DNA of 64,000 nucleotides from an uncultured Crocinitomix sp. Its GTDB lineage: Bacteria; Bacteroidota; Bacteroidia; Flavobacteriales_D; Crocinitomicaceae. Below are positions 46,118-54,851 of the stretch, one piece after another. The notes beneath the pieces were generated by a model. That model was not told where the DNA came from, did no database searches, and was given only the letters and a program-made list of their open reading frames with translations. The position numbers and the translations under genes are program-made. Position 1 is the stretch's first letter, and each line of letters opens with the position of its first letter. The DNA lies in contig CAJQHR010000004.1 of the NCBI GenBank assembly GCA_905478225.1, positions 91,369-155,368 of the forward strand, read 5' to 3'.

Positions 46118-47611
46118 ATGAGTGACAAGAAATTTGATTTAGTAGTGATTGGTGGTGGACCAGCAGGTTACGCTGCGGCTATGCGGGCTATTGATTTTGG
46201 AAAAAGAGTTTGTTTGATTGAGGCGAAAAAAGTTGGAGGTGCCGGAGTTTACCACGGCGCTTTAAGTTCAAAAACGTTGTGGGAACTTTCGCAACGTGTT
46301 AAAAATGTGAATGAGACCATTATATCAATTGGGCGTGAACCATTTCGCATAACCTGGGCTGAAGTTAAAAAAACCTTGGATGAAGCAATTTTTGAGCGTA
46401 AATTTCAATATTCGTGTCACATAAAATTGCTTAAAAATCAGCGTGGTGACCTTTTTTCTTATCGTCGTGGATATGGAAAAATAGTGAGTCCTCATGAAGT
46501 TTCTATTACTAAAGAAGGTGATGAAGATTCGATTATAGATACAGAATTCATAATTATTGCCACAGGCAGTCGTCCAAGAAAATTACCCAATATTATTGCG
46601 GACGAAAAAGCCATTTTTACCAGTGATGGAATTGATATGATTGATGATTACCCAAAAAGCCTTGTGATTGTTGGCGCAGGTGTAATCGGATGTGAATATG
46701 CGACCATTTTCTCAAATTTTGGAAAAACAAAAGTTTATTTAATTGACCGTGCTGACCATATTTTACCATTTGAAGATGATGATATTTCCATGACCGTTTC
46801 TGAAAATTTAGAAAAGCGAGGCGTAAGAATCCATCACAAAGCGCAACTTGACCGTATGGAGGTTGTAGACGGGGAAGTAGAGTATGAAATTACCTGTGAT
46901 GGTGAATCGGAAATAATTCGTGTAGAAAAAGCTTTATTATCCGTTGGACGTGTGTCTAATTACGACGATATAGGATTAGACACTGTCGGGATTAAAAAGG
47001 GTAAAAATGGCAGACATATAGGTGACGCAGACACACAAACTAACATCCCTAATATCTGCGCTGTTGGTGACGTTTCTGGGAGGATTGCCTTAGTGAACAT
47101 GGGAGAAATTGAAGGAAGGCATGCTGTAGAACGCATGTTTGGTCAAAAAACAAGCGCACTTTCATACGATAATATTTGTACCATTATGTTTTTAGAGCCG
47201 GAGGTAGCTGCGGTTGGTATGAACGTGATGCAATGCGTTAAACAAAATATACCTTGCAAAGTTGTAAAGCTAGACTATTCAGTAATGGCGCGCGCCATTG
47301 CTATGCGTAAAACACAAGGTTTTTTCAAAATCATTGTAACGAATGATGAAGAAATGAAAATTTTAGGAATGCGTGCGGTTGGCGAACATGCCTCGAGTGC
47401 CATACAAGCTGTGGCGTTATTGATTAAAATGGATCGTGGAATTGCAGAACTATCAGAATTGGTGCACCCTCACCCTTCTATTGTCGAGGGCGTTCAAGAA
47501 TGTGTGCGAATGCTGATGAATAAATCGATTTTTAAGTCCTCGGTATTCAAAGATAAATTGGAGTGTTATAGTTTGGTAGATGGCGTAAAAACGCCTTTGC
47601 AAAGGTTGTAG
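46118..47611 (+). CDS. Class I pyridine nucleotide-disulfide-type flavoprotein without redox cysteines (SthA-like)
   Basis: 497 aa. FAD motif VVIGGGPAGYAAAMRA at 9-24, NAD(P) motif VIVGAGVIGCEYATIF near 190, ICAVGDVSG near 310 and a dimerisation domain with HPHPSIVEGVQE. The fold is that of dihydrolipoamide dehydrogenase, but the redox-active disulfide (GGxCxxxGCxPSK) reads GGAGVYHGALSSK, so both cysteines are gone. The family branch closest in logic is soluble transhydrogenase (SthA), which lacks one of them. It may transfer hydride between NADPH and NAD+ or reduce another acceptor. No 2-oxoacid dehydrogenase genes lie nearby. Confidence 0.8.
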   Translation: MSDKKFDLVVIGGGPAGYAAAMRAIDFGKRVCLIEAKKVGGAGVYHGALSSKTLWELSQRVKNVNETIISIGREPFRITWAEVKKTLDEAIFERKFQYSCHIKLLKNQRGDLFSYRRGYGKIVSPHEVSITKEGDEDSIIDTEFIIIATGSRPRKLPNIIADEKAIFTSDGIDMIDDYPKSLVIVGAGVIGCEYATIFSNFGKTKVYLIDRADHILPFEDDDISMTVSENLEKRGVRIHHKAQLDRMEVVDGEVEYEITCDGESEIIRVEKALLSVGRVSNYDDIGLDTVGIKKGKNGRHIGDADTQTNIPNICAVGDVSGRIALVNMGEIEGRHAVERMFGQKTSALSYDNICTIMFLEPEVAAVGMNVMQCVKQNIPCKVVKLDYSVMARAIAMRKTQGFFKIIVTNDEEMKILGMRAVGEHASSAIQAVALLIKMDRGIAELSELVHPHPSIVEGVQECVRMLMNKSIFKSSVFKDKLECYSLVDGVKTPLQRL

Positions 47612-47672
47612 CGCTCATACGTGATTCGGCGCATTTTTGTAAAACAATACCCCAACACACCAACGTATGTTT

Positions 47673-48320
47673 TCATCTTTCTTTATACTTTTCTTCAAGA
47701 TATTCAATAATGAGTTCTGTTCTTGGTAAAAATCCATCATTTATTTGATGTTTTATAAGTTCAGTTGGTACAGCGGTTAGATCCAGTGGTTCTATATTTT
47801 CCTTTATCAAGATTTCTAAGCCCTTGTTTATTTTAGACTTCATGCGTTTAGAACGCGTCCATGGATAATAATTAATACACAATATCAAACGATCTGGGCC
47901 AAAGAATTTTCGAAAACCATAATAGAATTCAGACGCATATTTTTCCTTTAAGTTTTTCACCCTCTCGATTTCAATATCTAACGACACTAAATTATTCACA
48001 AGTGGCTTAAAATATATAATCATGACAATATCTCCGCTACTCATGAAACCTCTAGCAAGTTTATTCCAATCATAGTATATACGAATGCTGTAACCACTTT
48101 TTCGCCCGATAATTCCGTTATATGCTCCAAACTCCTCCTTTAAATAACCTGCACTTACAAACTCCTGAAATAATGTTGAATTGATTATTGATTGCTGTTT
48201 TCTTCTCCCAATTAAATTGGCGATATAAATCCAAAACATGATTAAGGTTGTAATGCCAACACTCAAATACATTGCGAAATACCAATCTTTGGTTTGTAAA
48301 CCAACTATTAATGCAACCAT
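47673..48320 (-). CDS. Hypothetical membrane protein
   Basis: 215 aa from the ATG at 48320. One or two N-terminal membrane helices (WYFAMYLSVGITTLIMFWIYIANLIG) precede a soluble part with GRKSGYSIRIYYDWNKLARG and a helical C-terminus. The frame stays open upstream of the ATG back to a TAA near the 48355 position without another ATG, so the N-terminus could be slightly longer with a rare start. No family recognised. It lies convergent to the flavoprotein gene and upstream of the rplS terminator. Confidence 0.5.
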   Translation of the reverse strand: MVALIVGLQTKDWYFAMYLSVGITTLIMFWIYIANLIGRRKQQSIINSTLFQEFVSAGYLKEEFGAYNGIIGRKSGYSIRIYYDWNKLARGFMSSGDIVMIIYFKPLVNNLVSLDIEIERVKNLKEKYASEFYYGFRKFFGPDRLILCINYYPWTRSKRMKSKINKGLEILIKENIEPLDLTAVPTELIKHQINDGFLPRTELIIEYLEEKYKER

Positions 48321-48402
48321 TATTGCAATGATTATACCCGCACTATATATCCATTAATAAATTTCACCCAATTCAAATTGATTCTATCGTACGAAAATAA
48401 AA

Positions 48403-48433
48403 AATCCCGTCTTAGCATAGCCAAGACGGGATT
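48403..48433 (-). terminator. rho-independent terminator of rplS
   Basis: Perfect 11-base arms (AATCCCGTCTT / AAGACGGGATT) with a 9-base loop. On the minus strand it is followed by TTTTTTATTTT. It lies 22 bases past the rplS stop. Confidence 0.92.
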
Positions 48434-48455
48434 CAATAAACCTTGCGGTCTAATA

Positions 48456-48815
48456 TTATTTTGCGAATCTTCTTTTTTCTTTGATTCTTGCAGATTTACC
48501 TCTTCTTTCACGGAAGTAATAAATTCTTGCTCTTCTTACAGCACCAACTTTGTGGATTTCAATTTTCTCAATAAATGGAGATTGTACTGGAATGACTCTT
48601 TCAACGCCAATGTTACCAGAAATTTTTCTGATTGTGAACGTTTCAGTTGCTCCAGACCCTCTTCTTTGAATCACAACACCTTGAAATGTTTGGATTCTTT
48701 CTTTATTTCCCTCTTTAATTTTGTAGTGAACAGTAATAGTACTACCCGCTTTGAAATCTGGGATATCGTTAGCTGGAGTTAACTCCGCCTGTAAATCTCT
48801 TATAATGTTACTCAT
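48456..48815 (-). CDS. rplS: 50S ribosomal protein L19
   Basis: 119 aa, the usual L19 length. The sequence is highly conserved: [32 protein letters not shown] and the C-terminal [23 protein letters not shown]19 lies at the 30S-50S interface and helps form the intersubunit bridge. It is transcribed alone, with a promoter at 48851-48882 and a strong terminator, not with trmD or rimM as in many other bacteria. Confidence 0.98.
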   Translation of the reverse strand: MSNIIRDLQAELTPANDIPDFKAGSTITVHYKIKEGNKERIQTFQGVVIQRRGSGATETFTIRKISGNIGVERVIPVQSPFIEKIEIHKVGAVRRARIYYFRERRGKSARIKEKRRFAK

Positions 48816-48850
48816 GACAATAATCTTTATCTCCCTTGTTTACGGGGGTG

Positions 48851-48882
48851 CAATATTACGAAGAATAAATTATATTACACAA
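48851..48882 (-). promoter_or_regulatory. Promoter of rplS
   Basis: On the minus strand TTG (48882-48880), a 21-base spacer and TAATATTG (48858-48851), one mismatch to TAnnTTTG. The start of transcription would lie about 30 bases before the ATG. Confidence 0.5.
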
Positions 48883-48958
48883 ACTCCGCTTAGTTTTTTT
48901 TGTACTTTTTTTATGAAATGTTTTTTGTTCAAAAACTCAAACCAAAAAATGACCTATT

Positions 48959-51900
48959 TTAGAGTTCAAATCCTATGACACAAACATCATCTACCTGCTC
49001 AAATTCTCCCATCCACTCCAGCAATTCATCTTCCAGTCCCCTCTTCTGTTCCTGAAATGGCTTATTCGAATGTAAAGACACGAACGTCTTCATACTTTTG
49101 ACCTTGTATTTCTTGTTTTTTAATCCTCCAAACTGATCTGCATACCCATCTGTAGTCATGTAAAACTTAAGCCCTTCAATCAAATCAATTTTATGTTCCT
49201 CATAAACCTGGTCATCCGGTGTGAAACCTGCAACGGCTACTTTGGTCGCTTTAATCTCCGTTAACTCTCCATCTTTTACAATCCAAAGTGGGCGATACGC
49301 TCCAGTATACATCATTGTTTTGGTATCCAAATCAATGGTACAAACCGCCGCGTCCATCCCGTCACGTGTCGAATTCTTTTGACCGTCTTGCTTCAGTGAT
49401 TTTTTAATGGCTCGGTTCAATTCTGATAGAATGGCTCCTGGTGATGTAATGCGATTTTCACTCACAATATTATTTAACCTATCTGAACCAATCATACTCA
49501 TAAATGCACCAGGAACGCCATGACCAGTGCAATCTGCGCAAATCATTATCAACTTATTATCTTTCTCTAAAAACCAATAAAAATCACCAGAAACCACATC
49601 TTTAGGGCGGAATAAAACAAATGAATTCGGAATCCATTTTTTCATTTCATCTTCCAAGGGCAGAATTGCTTCTTGAATTCGCTGTGCATAGTTAATACTG
49701 TCTTGAATTTCTTTCTTTTGATGTTCCAGGACAACATTTTTTTGAGAGATCTCTTTGGTTCGCTCCTCCACTACTCCTTCAAGCCAAGCATTTTTAGCTT
49801 TTAAACGTTTAGAACTAATTCGAACGCCCAATGATAAAACTAAAATAAATAAAATCACATATAAGATATAAGCCCAAGTGGTTCGATACCAAGGTGGTAA
49901 CACCACAAAGGAGTACGCCGCCTGTTCACTGATTTGCCCGTAAATATTTCGGGTCTCTACTTTGAACGTGTATTCGCCTTCGTGCACGTTATTATAACCC
50001 GCAAAGCTTTTTGCCTTCCAATCCGACCATTTATCGCTATTACCTTCAAGTACATATCGATATTCTGGTTGATGCTCATCTTCAAAATAAGGTGCAGAGA
50101 ACAAGAATTCAATATCATTTTCAGCATAAACCACGTTTGGAATATTATTCGGGTTTTGTTGAATAGAAAATCCTTAATGATCATTCACAAAGACTCCATT
50201 AAACAATGGTATCTCCTTTGGTGAGTTCTACCCGACGGATTAAAGAATAGAAATGAGACTCGGATTTTTTGAGGTTATTTTTCTCATACCGAATTAATCC
50301 CTCGGCGGCACCTATCCACAATACACCATCTTCTTCTAAATAGAATTTGTTTATGCGTCCATAATCTATTCCCCAAAACGGCCTGTTTTTAAATTCTTTT
50401 GTAACATGGTCATAATAACCGATTTTAAACTCATTACAATACCAAATGCGATCTTCACCTTTTTCAAGCAATAAAAATTGTCCCTTAAAAAGGGAATCAT
50501 TCAAAACATACGGCTCAAATATTCCTTTGGTAAAAGCAGGATCAGCCAATTCCTCAGCAGTTAATTGATCTTTCAGATCTTCTCGCATGATGTCCTCATT
50601 GACAAAGTAAAAAAGTCCATCCTTTGCGCCGAAAATTAAACTATCGTTGTAAATCATTGGTTTTCCCAAATCATCTAAGAGCCCATCAATGTAACCATAC
50701 ATATCAATAATAAAACCTTCCTCAGGATCTTCGACTAAACGAAGAACACCCGATTTTGTGGTGCCCAGCCAAATGATGCTGTCATTTGTTGGATCAATTT
50801 CTCCATTGAAAAAAGTAGAAAAATTATAGGTGTATGACCACTTATCATTGAAGCGGTTATCATAGACGAAAATTCCACGAGGACCACCAATTATAAAGTC
50901 TTTTCGGTTTTCCCGGTACACAATGGTATTGGTTTGTTCACGATTAACTTGTATGAAGTTTTTGCCGTCGTTTGTTTTATAAATTCCGTTGGCTGTTGCT
51001 ACGAAGAGAGTGTTTTCAACAATTTCAAAATCCCAAATCTGATCCTTGACAACATCTGTATTTACAAACCGCCGTGTACCATATAAACCGTCATTTTTAA
51101 TAAATAATCCAGAAGAGGTTCCAATGTAAATATTGTCTTTAAATCGAATAATTGCTTGCACATTGCCCTCCACTCCTGTCTTATCATTAAAATAAGATAA
51201 AGGAGAATGATAATTCACTTTAGAAATTCCGTTTTCAAGCGCCAACCAAAGGTTTAAATCTCGGTCTTGGTAAATGTATTGCACCAAATTCGATCGGATG
51301 CCAAAACTGCGATCAATTTTACGCTTAATGTTTCCATCAACATCCGCAATAACGAGTCCGTTTGTAAAAGAATTAAGCGCCAAATCGCCATCAGACAATA
51401 ATAAAGAACCATAAATAGCCAATTCTGACAAGGGTGTTGAATTAAAATCAGGTAATTTTCGAATGCTATCATTATACCATTTATAAAAGCCCAACTCTTG
51501 TGTAATAATTAAGAGTGAATCGTCTGCTAGGCGGTGCATGCCAAAAACACCATAAACTTCAAACATTTCTGTTGATTCTAATCGATTCAAATTTCCATTC
51601 TCATGCGCAACAACACCAACCTCGCGTTCCCTTAAAAAAAGGGTTGAGTCAACTAAAAACCCGTGTGAAAACTTGTTTCTGGATAGACCACATTTATCTT
51701 TTCTTCTTCGATCAGATATTCAAATAAAGCTTCTTCAGTTTGAAAAAAGATGGAATTTCCAGCGGCGTGGATGTTCCAAACATTGCTAAAGAATTGATCT
51801 TCCTCCGGAACTTTATTCAATAGTGAATTAAAGTAAAGTTGCCCTGTTTCATCAGGCGTTAAATAACCAAAATCACCATAAATTCCAGCATAAATGACTC

Positions 51901-52162
51901 CAGAATCATCTACCGCCAAAGAACGCACGAATGAACCAACACCCACCTGTATAAATGCCCACTTTTCTCCATCAAACTCAAGTCCACCATGAGAGTTTCC
52001 GAAATACATCACGCCGCGGTGATCTTGCACCACGCAATAGTTTTCTGGATTTTTTTCTTTGCCAAAGTCTTTTACAGAATAGTTAACAATTGGCGGATAG
52101 AAATTTTGACCAAAATTAACAAAACAGCATAGTGAACATATTGTTAGTAAAAGCTGTCGCAT
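48959..52162 (-). pseudogene. Disrupted propeller sensor with SpoIIE phosphatase domain
   Basis: Three collinear ORFs form one gene. Signal peptide and first propeller blades (52162 to 51653, MRQLLLTICSLCCFVNFGQ), the main beta-propeller (51590 to 50199), and Y_Y_Y domain, membrane helix, coiled coil and PP2C/SpoIIE domain (50134 to 48959). The lesions are a one-base frameshift in an A5/T5 run near 51655-51659, a second shift of opposite sense near 50201-50204, and an in-frame TAA at 50174-50176 (codon after CAT). Outer pieces share a frame; the middle is in another. The PP2C part keeps VVSGDFYWFL, CADCTGHGVPGAFMSMIG and TTDGYADQFGG. An intact protein of about 1067 residues would be a membrane-bound sensor phosphatase. 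The C-terminal part could still be made from the GTG at 50134. Confidence 0.8.
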
Positions 52163-52213
52163 GAATTCCTTTTTAATAATTGGTTAAATTATATTTACTA
52201 AAAATAAAAAATA

Positions 52214-52618
52214 ATGGCCATAAACATCAAATTAACAGAAGTAATTGAACATGTTGAAACATTTCACAATGCGTTCGGAATCGAAAATAAAAACGCCCCA
52301 ACACACGAAATTTCGCCTGCCGAAGGGAAATTAAGGTTTGACTTGATGCGCGAAGAAAACGAAGAGTATTTGGAAGCGGTTAAGGATGGTGACTTAGTAG
52401 AAATTGCGGATGCTTTGGGTGATATGCTTTATATTTTATGCGGTACAATTTTAAAGCATGGTATGCAGCATAAAATTGGCGAAGTGTTTGAAGAAATTCA
52501 ACGCAGTAATATGAGCAAATTGGACTCAAATGGCGACCCAATCTACCGTGAGGACGGTAAAGTATTAAAGTCTGATCTTTATTTTAAGCCAAATATCAAG
52601 CATATTCTGAATTCCTAG
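52214..52618 (+). CDS. MazG/PRA-PH-like nucleotide pyrophosphohydrolase
   Basis: 134 aa, cytoplasmic. The all-alpha NTP pyrophosphatase signature is present: REENEEYLEA, then about 12 residues on EIADALGDMLYILCGT, giving the ExxE...ExxD magnesium site. A C-terminal segment (SNMSKLDSNGDPIYREDGKVLKS) is typical of the small phage- and Bacteroidota-type branch. The enzyme should hydrolyse a nucleoside triphosphate, possibly a damaged dNTP, to the monophosphate and pyrophosphate. It is a single gene between two broken genes and is itself intact. Confidence 0.85.
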   Translation: MAINIKLTEVIEHVETFHNAFGIENKNAPTHEISPAEGKLRFDLMREENEEYLEAVKDGDLVEIADALGDMLYILCGTILKHGMQHKIGEVFEEIQRSNMSKLDSNGDPIYREDGKVLKSDLYFKPNIKHILNS

Positions 52619-52625
52619 CTGAAAA

Positions 52626-53363
52626 TCATTTTTTTTTCGCCTTTAAATTATACCGAATACCTGCTCCGAATGAAGGTTTGACTTCTAAGATATACAATGG
52701 CAAATCTTGAAAAATTGTCCCCTCTACTGCTGGGTCATTCTGAATGATTACTTGTTCAGATAAAACACCATAAATTCCGCCATATAGCGCAGAAAAAACA
52801 TTCAACGTGAATCTGTTTTTGATGTTTACGTTCAGCCCAAATAATGCCTGCACTCCTCCTCGTGCATTATTGAATTTACTCAAGGCTGTTTCTGAAGTAA
52901 AATCATCAAAGCTAATCTCTTCTGTGGGTCGGCTTGAATAAGCAATTCCCATCCATTGTCCCGTTTCTGGATCTAAAATTCCACCACGATTAGACCTATA
53001 AACCTCTTAATTTTGATACCCCGCCATTAAATTGGCGCCAACGTAAAAAGGACTTTCCTTTATGGTGTATGTTAATCCAACCTTCAAATTCACGTCTCTG
53101 TTCACGTTATTTTGTTGTCGCGTTATGTGCAGCGTTTCTGTCCATTCTCTTACACCTAGGTTTATTTTTTTATCATGAAATCCTGCGGAAACTCCGATCG
53201 TAAATTGCGTTTTATCCGCAATGGGCTTTCTAAAGTCCAAGGCTATTTGTTCTGTTCTCCAATTTGAAATGTAAAAACCAATTTCTGCACCATCTTGCCC
53301 GAAACTATGGCATACATTGAAAAGAATAAATAAACTGATGGAAAGATTTCTTAAAGTATTCAT
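52626..53363 (-). pseudogene. Disrupted outer-membrane-like protein gene
   Basis: Two ORFs in the same frame (53363-53007 and 52952-52626) are separated only by a TAA at 53007-53009 and 18 further codons. Read through, the sequence is continuous: ...VGANLMAGYQN, TAA, EVYRSNRGGILDPETGQW, then MGIAYSSRP.... A signal peptide (SLFILFNVCHSFGQ) is followed by amphipathic beta strands ending in FGAGIRYNLKAKKK, the pattern of a small outer-membrane beta-barrel. About 245 residues in full. No family is recognised. A single nonsense change in an otherwise intact frame suggests a recent lesion. Confidence 0.75.
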
Positions 53364-53729
53364 CTGAAAAGTTTTGATTCATTTCAAATAACGCGAATCC
53401 AAATCTTTTTATTGTTTAGGGATTTTTATTTCTTTTAATTTGGCACCTCTTGCTCTTCTGTTTTTATCTGTTTCATTTAATTCATGAGGGTTGCAATCTC
53501 ACACATTTGGTTAATCTAAATCTTTAGACTAATTGCTCATCTTAATCGGAATATGTGGGTTCTTCTCACAAAAATATGATTTCTCCAATTTTTTTGTAAC
53601 CAAAACAAACCTTGTTCAATATATATACAACAAGTGGCTTAACGTAAAACCGGAGCACTACTAAATAGTTATCTAACTAGCTATTTAGTAGCGGATCCCA
53701 GGATCTGATTTTTAACCAAAATTAGACAC
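53364..53729. other. 366-base intergenic region with inverted repeats
   Basis: Lies between a broken minus-strand gene and an exported-protein gene on the plus strand. It is AT-rich, has no ORF or recognised RNA family, and includes the inverted repeat at 53658-53691 and a weaker CTTGTT...AACAAG repeat near 53610-53635. I see no full TAnnTTTG promoter. Confidence 0.5.
53658..53691 (+). promoter_or_regulatory. 11-bp perfect inverted repeat upstream of exported-protein gene
   Basis: CTACTAAATAG and CTATTTAGTAG are exact reverse complements with a 12-base loop, ending 38 bases before the ATG at 53730. It could be an operator or a leader hairpin. It lacks a U-tract, so it is not a terminator. 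Confidence 0.45.
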
Positions 53730-54614
53730 ATGAAACAACAAAGCACCCTTAAGCTACTCGTATTATTACAATTGATTTTATTAAGCGTTAGCAGCAATTA
53801 TGCGCATGCTTTGAATACCACTAGTTCCATTGAACAACTCGTTCAACAAGGTAAAGTGCACGTTCAAATTGAAGGACTTGGATGTCACCAAGGAGAATGC
53901 GTGAGCTTTAAATTAAATAATACTACCAATGATTCAATCTACGGTTATGTTGAAGCAGGACGGCGACTTTTTTCGGACAACCAAGGCGAGCAGGACCTTT
54001 TAATTGTAAAAGAACTGGATTTTGCTTTAGCGCCAAACGAAACAAAGACCGTAAATGGAAATGGATTTTGCTGTCAAAGTAGCAATAGCGGTCCACAAGA
54101 AGGATCAGGTTTTAGCCTCGGAAAAATGACAGATGACAACTGGCAAACTTTGGCTCAAAAAGTTAATAAAGGTGACTATCCTTTAGACGCTATTCAAAAT
54201 GCTGTTTGGGTATTGTCAGACGGGCATGACATTCGGTCGATTCCTGCCTATGGCGATAACAACACACAAGATTTACGTCAATCTGTTGCCGATATGCTCG
54301 GGATTGAAATCCCATGGTATTCATTTCTATATGAAGAAGATTCCACACGAATTTTTTCAGGCGTCGCCAATCGATTATTTGCAGAGGTGGTTTATTCAGT
54401 CCCTCGGCGCACAATGATGTCCGGTCAAATTCATGATGAAAATGGCAAATTAGTGCACAACTTCCCTTCCTATCATGCAAGCGCAGGCGAGCACAGATAT
54501 TATATTGACTTAGCGTTAGAAAATTTCACCGACGGTGAATACACATTTACGTTAATCGAGGATTTCGGTATTCTGAATCAACAAAAGAAATTTCACTTAG
54601 GCGAGGATGTTTAA
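53730..54614 (+). CDS. Exported hypothetical protein
   Basis: 294 aa with signal peptide (LLVLLQLILLSVSSNYAHA). The mature protein has Cys pairs (GLGCHQGECVSF, GNGFCCQSS) and LDAIQNAVWVLSDGHDI, a helix-turn segment. The C-terminal 70 residues (MMSGQIHDENGKLVHNF, GEHRYYIDLALENFTDGEYTF) resemble an Ig-like FlgD or T9SS-type strand pattern, but the usual terminal T9SS Lys-rich motif is not obvious. I do not recognise the family. It is intact and closed by the terminator at 54683-54714. Confidence 0.55.
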   Translation: MKQQSTLKLLVLLQLILLSVSSNYAHALNTTSSIEQLVQQGKVHVQIEGLGCHQGECVSFKLNNTTNDSIYGYVEAGRRLFSDNQGEQDLLIVKELDFALAPNETKTVNGNGFCCQSSNSGPQEGSGFSLGKMTDDNWQTLAQKVNKGDYPLDAIQNAVWVLSDGHDIRSIPAYGDNNTQDLRQSVADMLGIEIPWYSFLYEEDSTRIFSGVANRLFAEVVYSVPRRTMMSGQIHDENGKLVHNFPSYHASAGEHRYYIDLALENFTDGEYTFTLIEDFGILNQQKKFHLGEDV

Positions 54615-54640
54615 GGGGCGTTGACAAAAATAGTTAAGGT

Positions 54641-54675
54641 GTTTCAACAGGGACTGAGGGGTTGGTCGTTGAAAC
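54641..54675 (+). repeat. Inverted repeat in the 3' untranslated region
   Basis: GTTTCAAC (54641-54648) and GTTGAAAC (54668-54675) are perfect 8-base arms around a G-rich 19-base loop. It sits between the stop codon at 54614 and the terminator at 54683, so it would form a second hairpin in the 3' end of the mRNA. Confidence 0.5.
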
Positions 54676-54682
54676 AGGTACA

Positions 54683-54714
54683 AGGCCGTTCAATTTAATT
54701 GGGCGGTCTTTTTT
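54683..54714 (+). terminator. rho-independent terminator
   Basis: A GC-rich stem AGGCCGTTCAA / TTGGGCGGTCT (with G-U pairs) is followed by a run of six to seven T residues. It ends the exported-protein gene at 53730-54614. Confidence 0.85.
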
Positions 54715-54851
54715 GTTAGTTAAGCAGCTCATAAAGTGTATTCGAAATAATGATTTTTAAATGGATCATTCTATGCGTATTTTTACGCAAAAATAGCATC
54801 TGACTATGCTCGTTATATATAAAATTACTACCTTCATTAAAACAATTTTCA

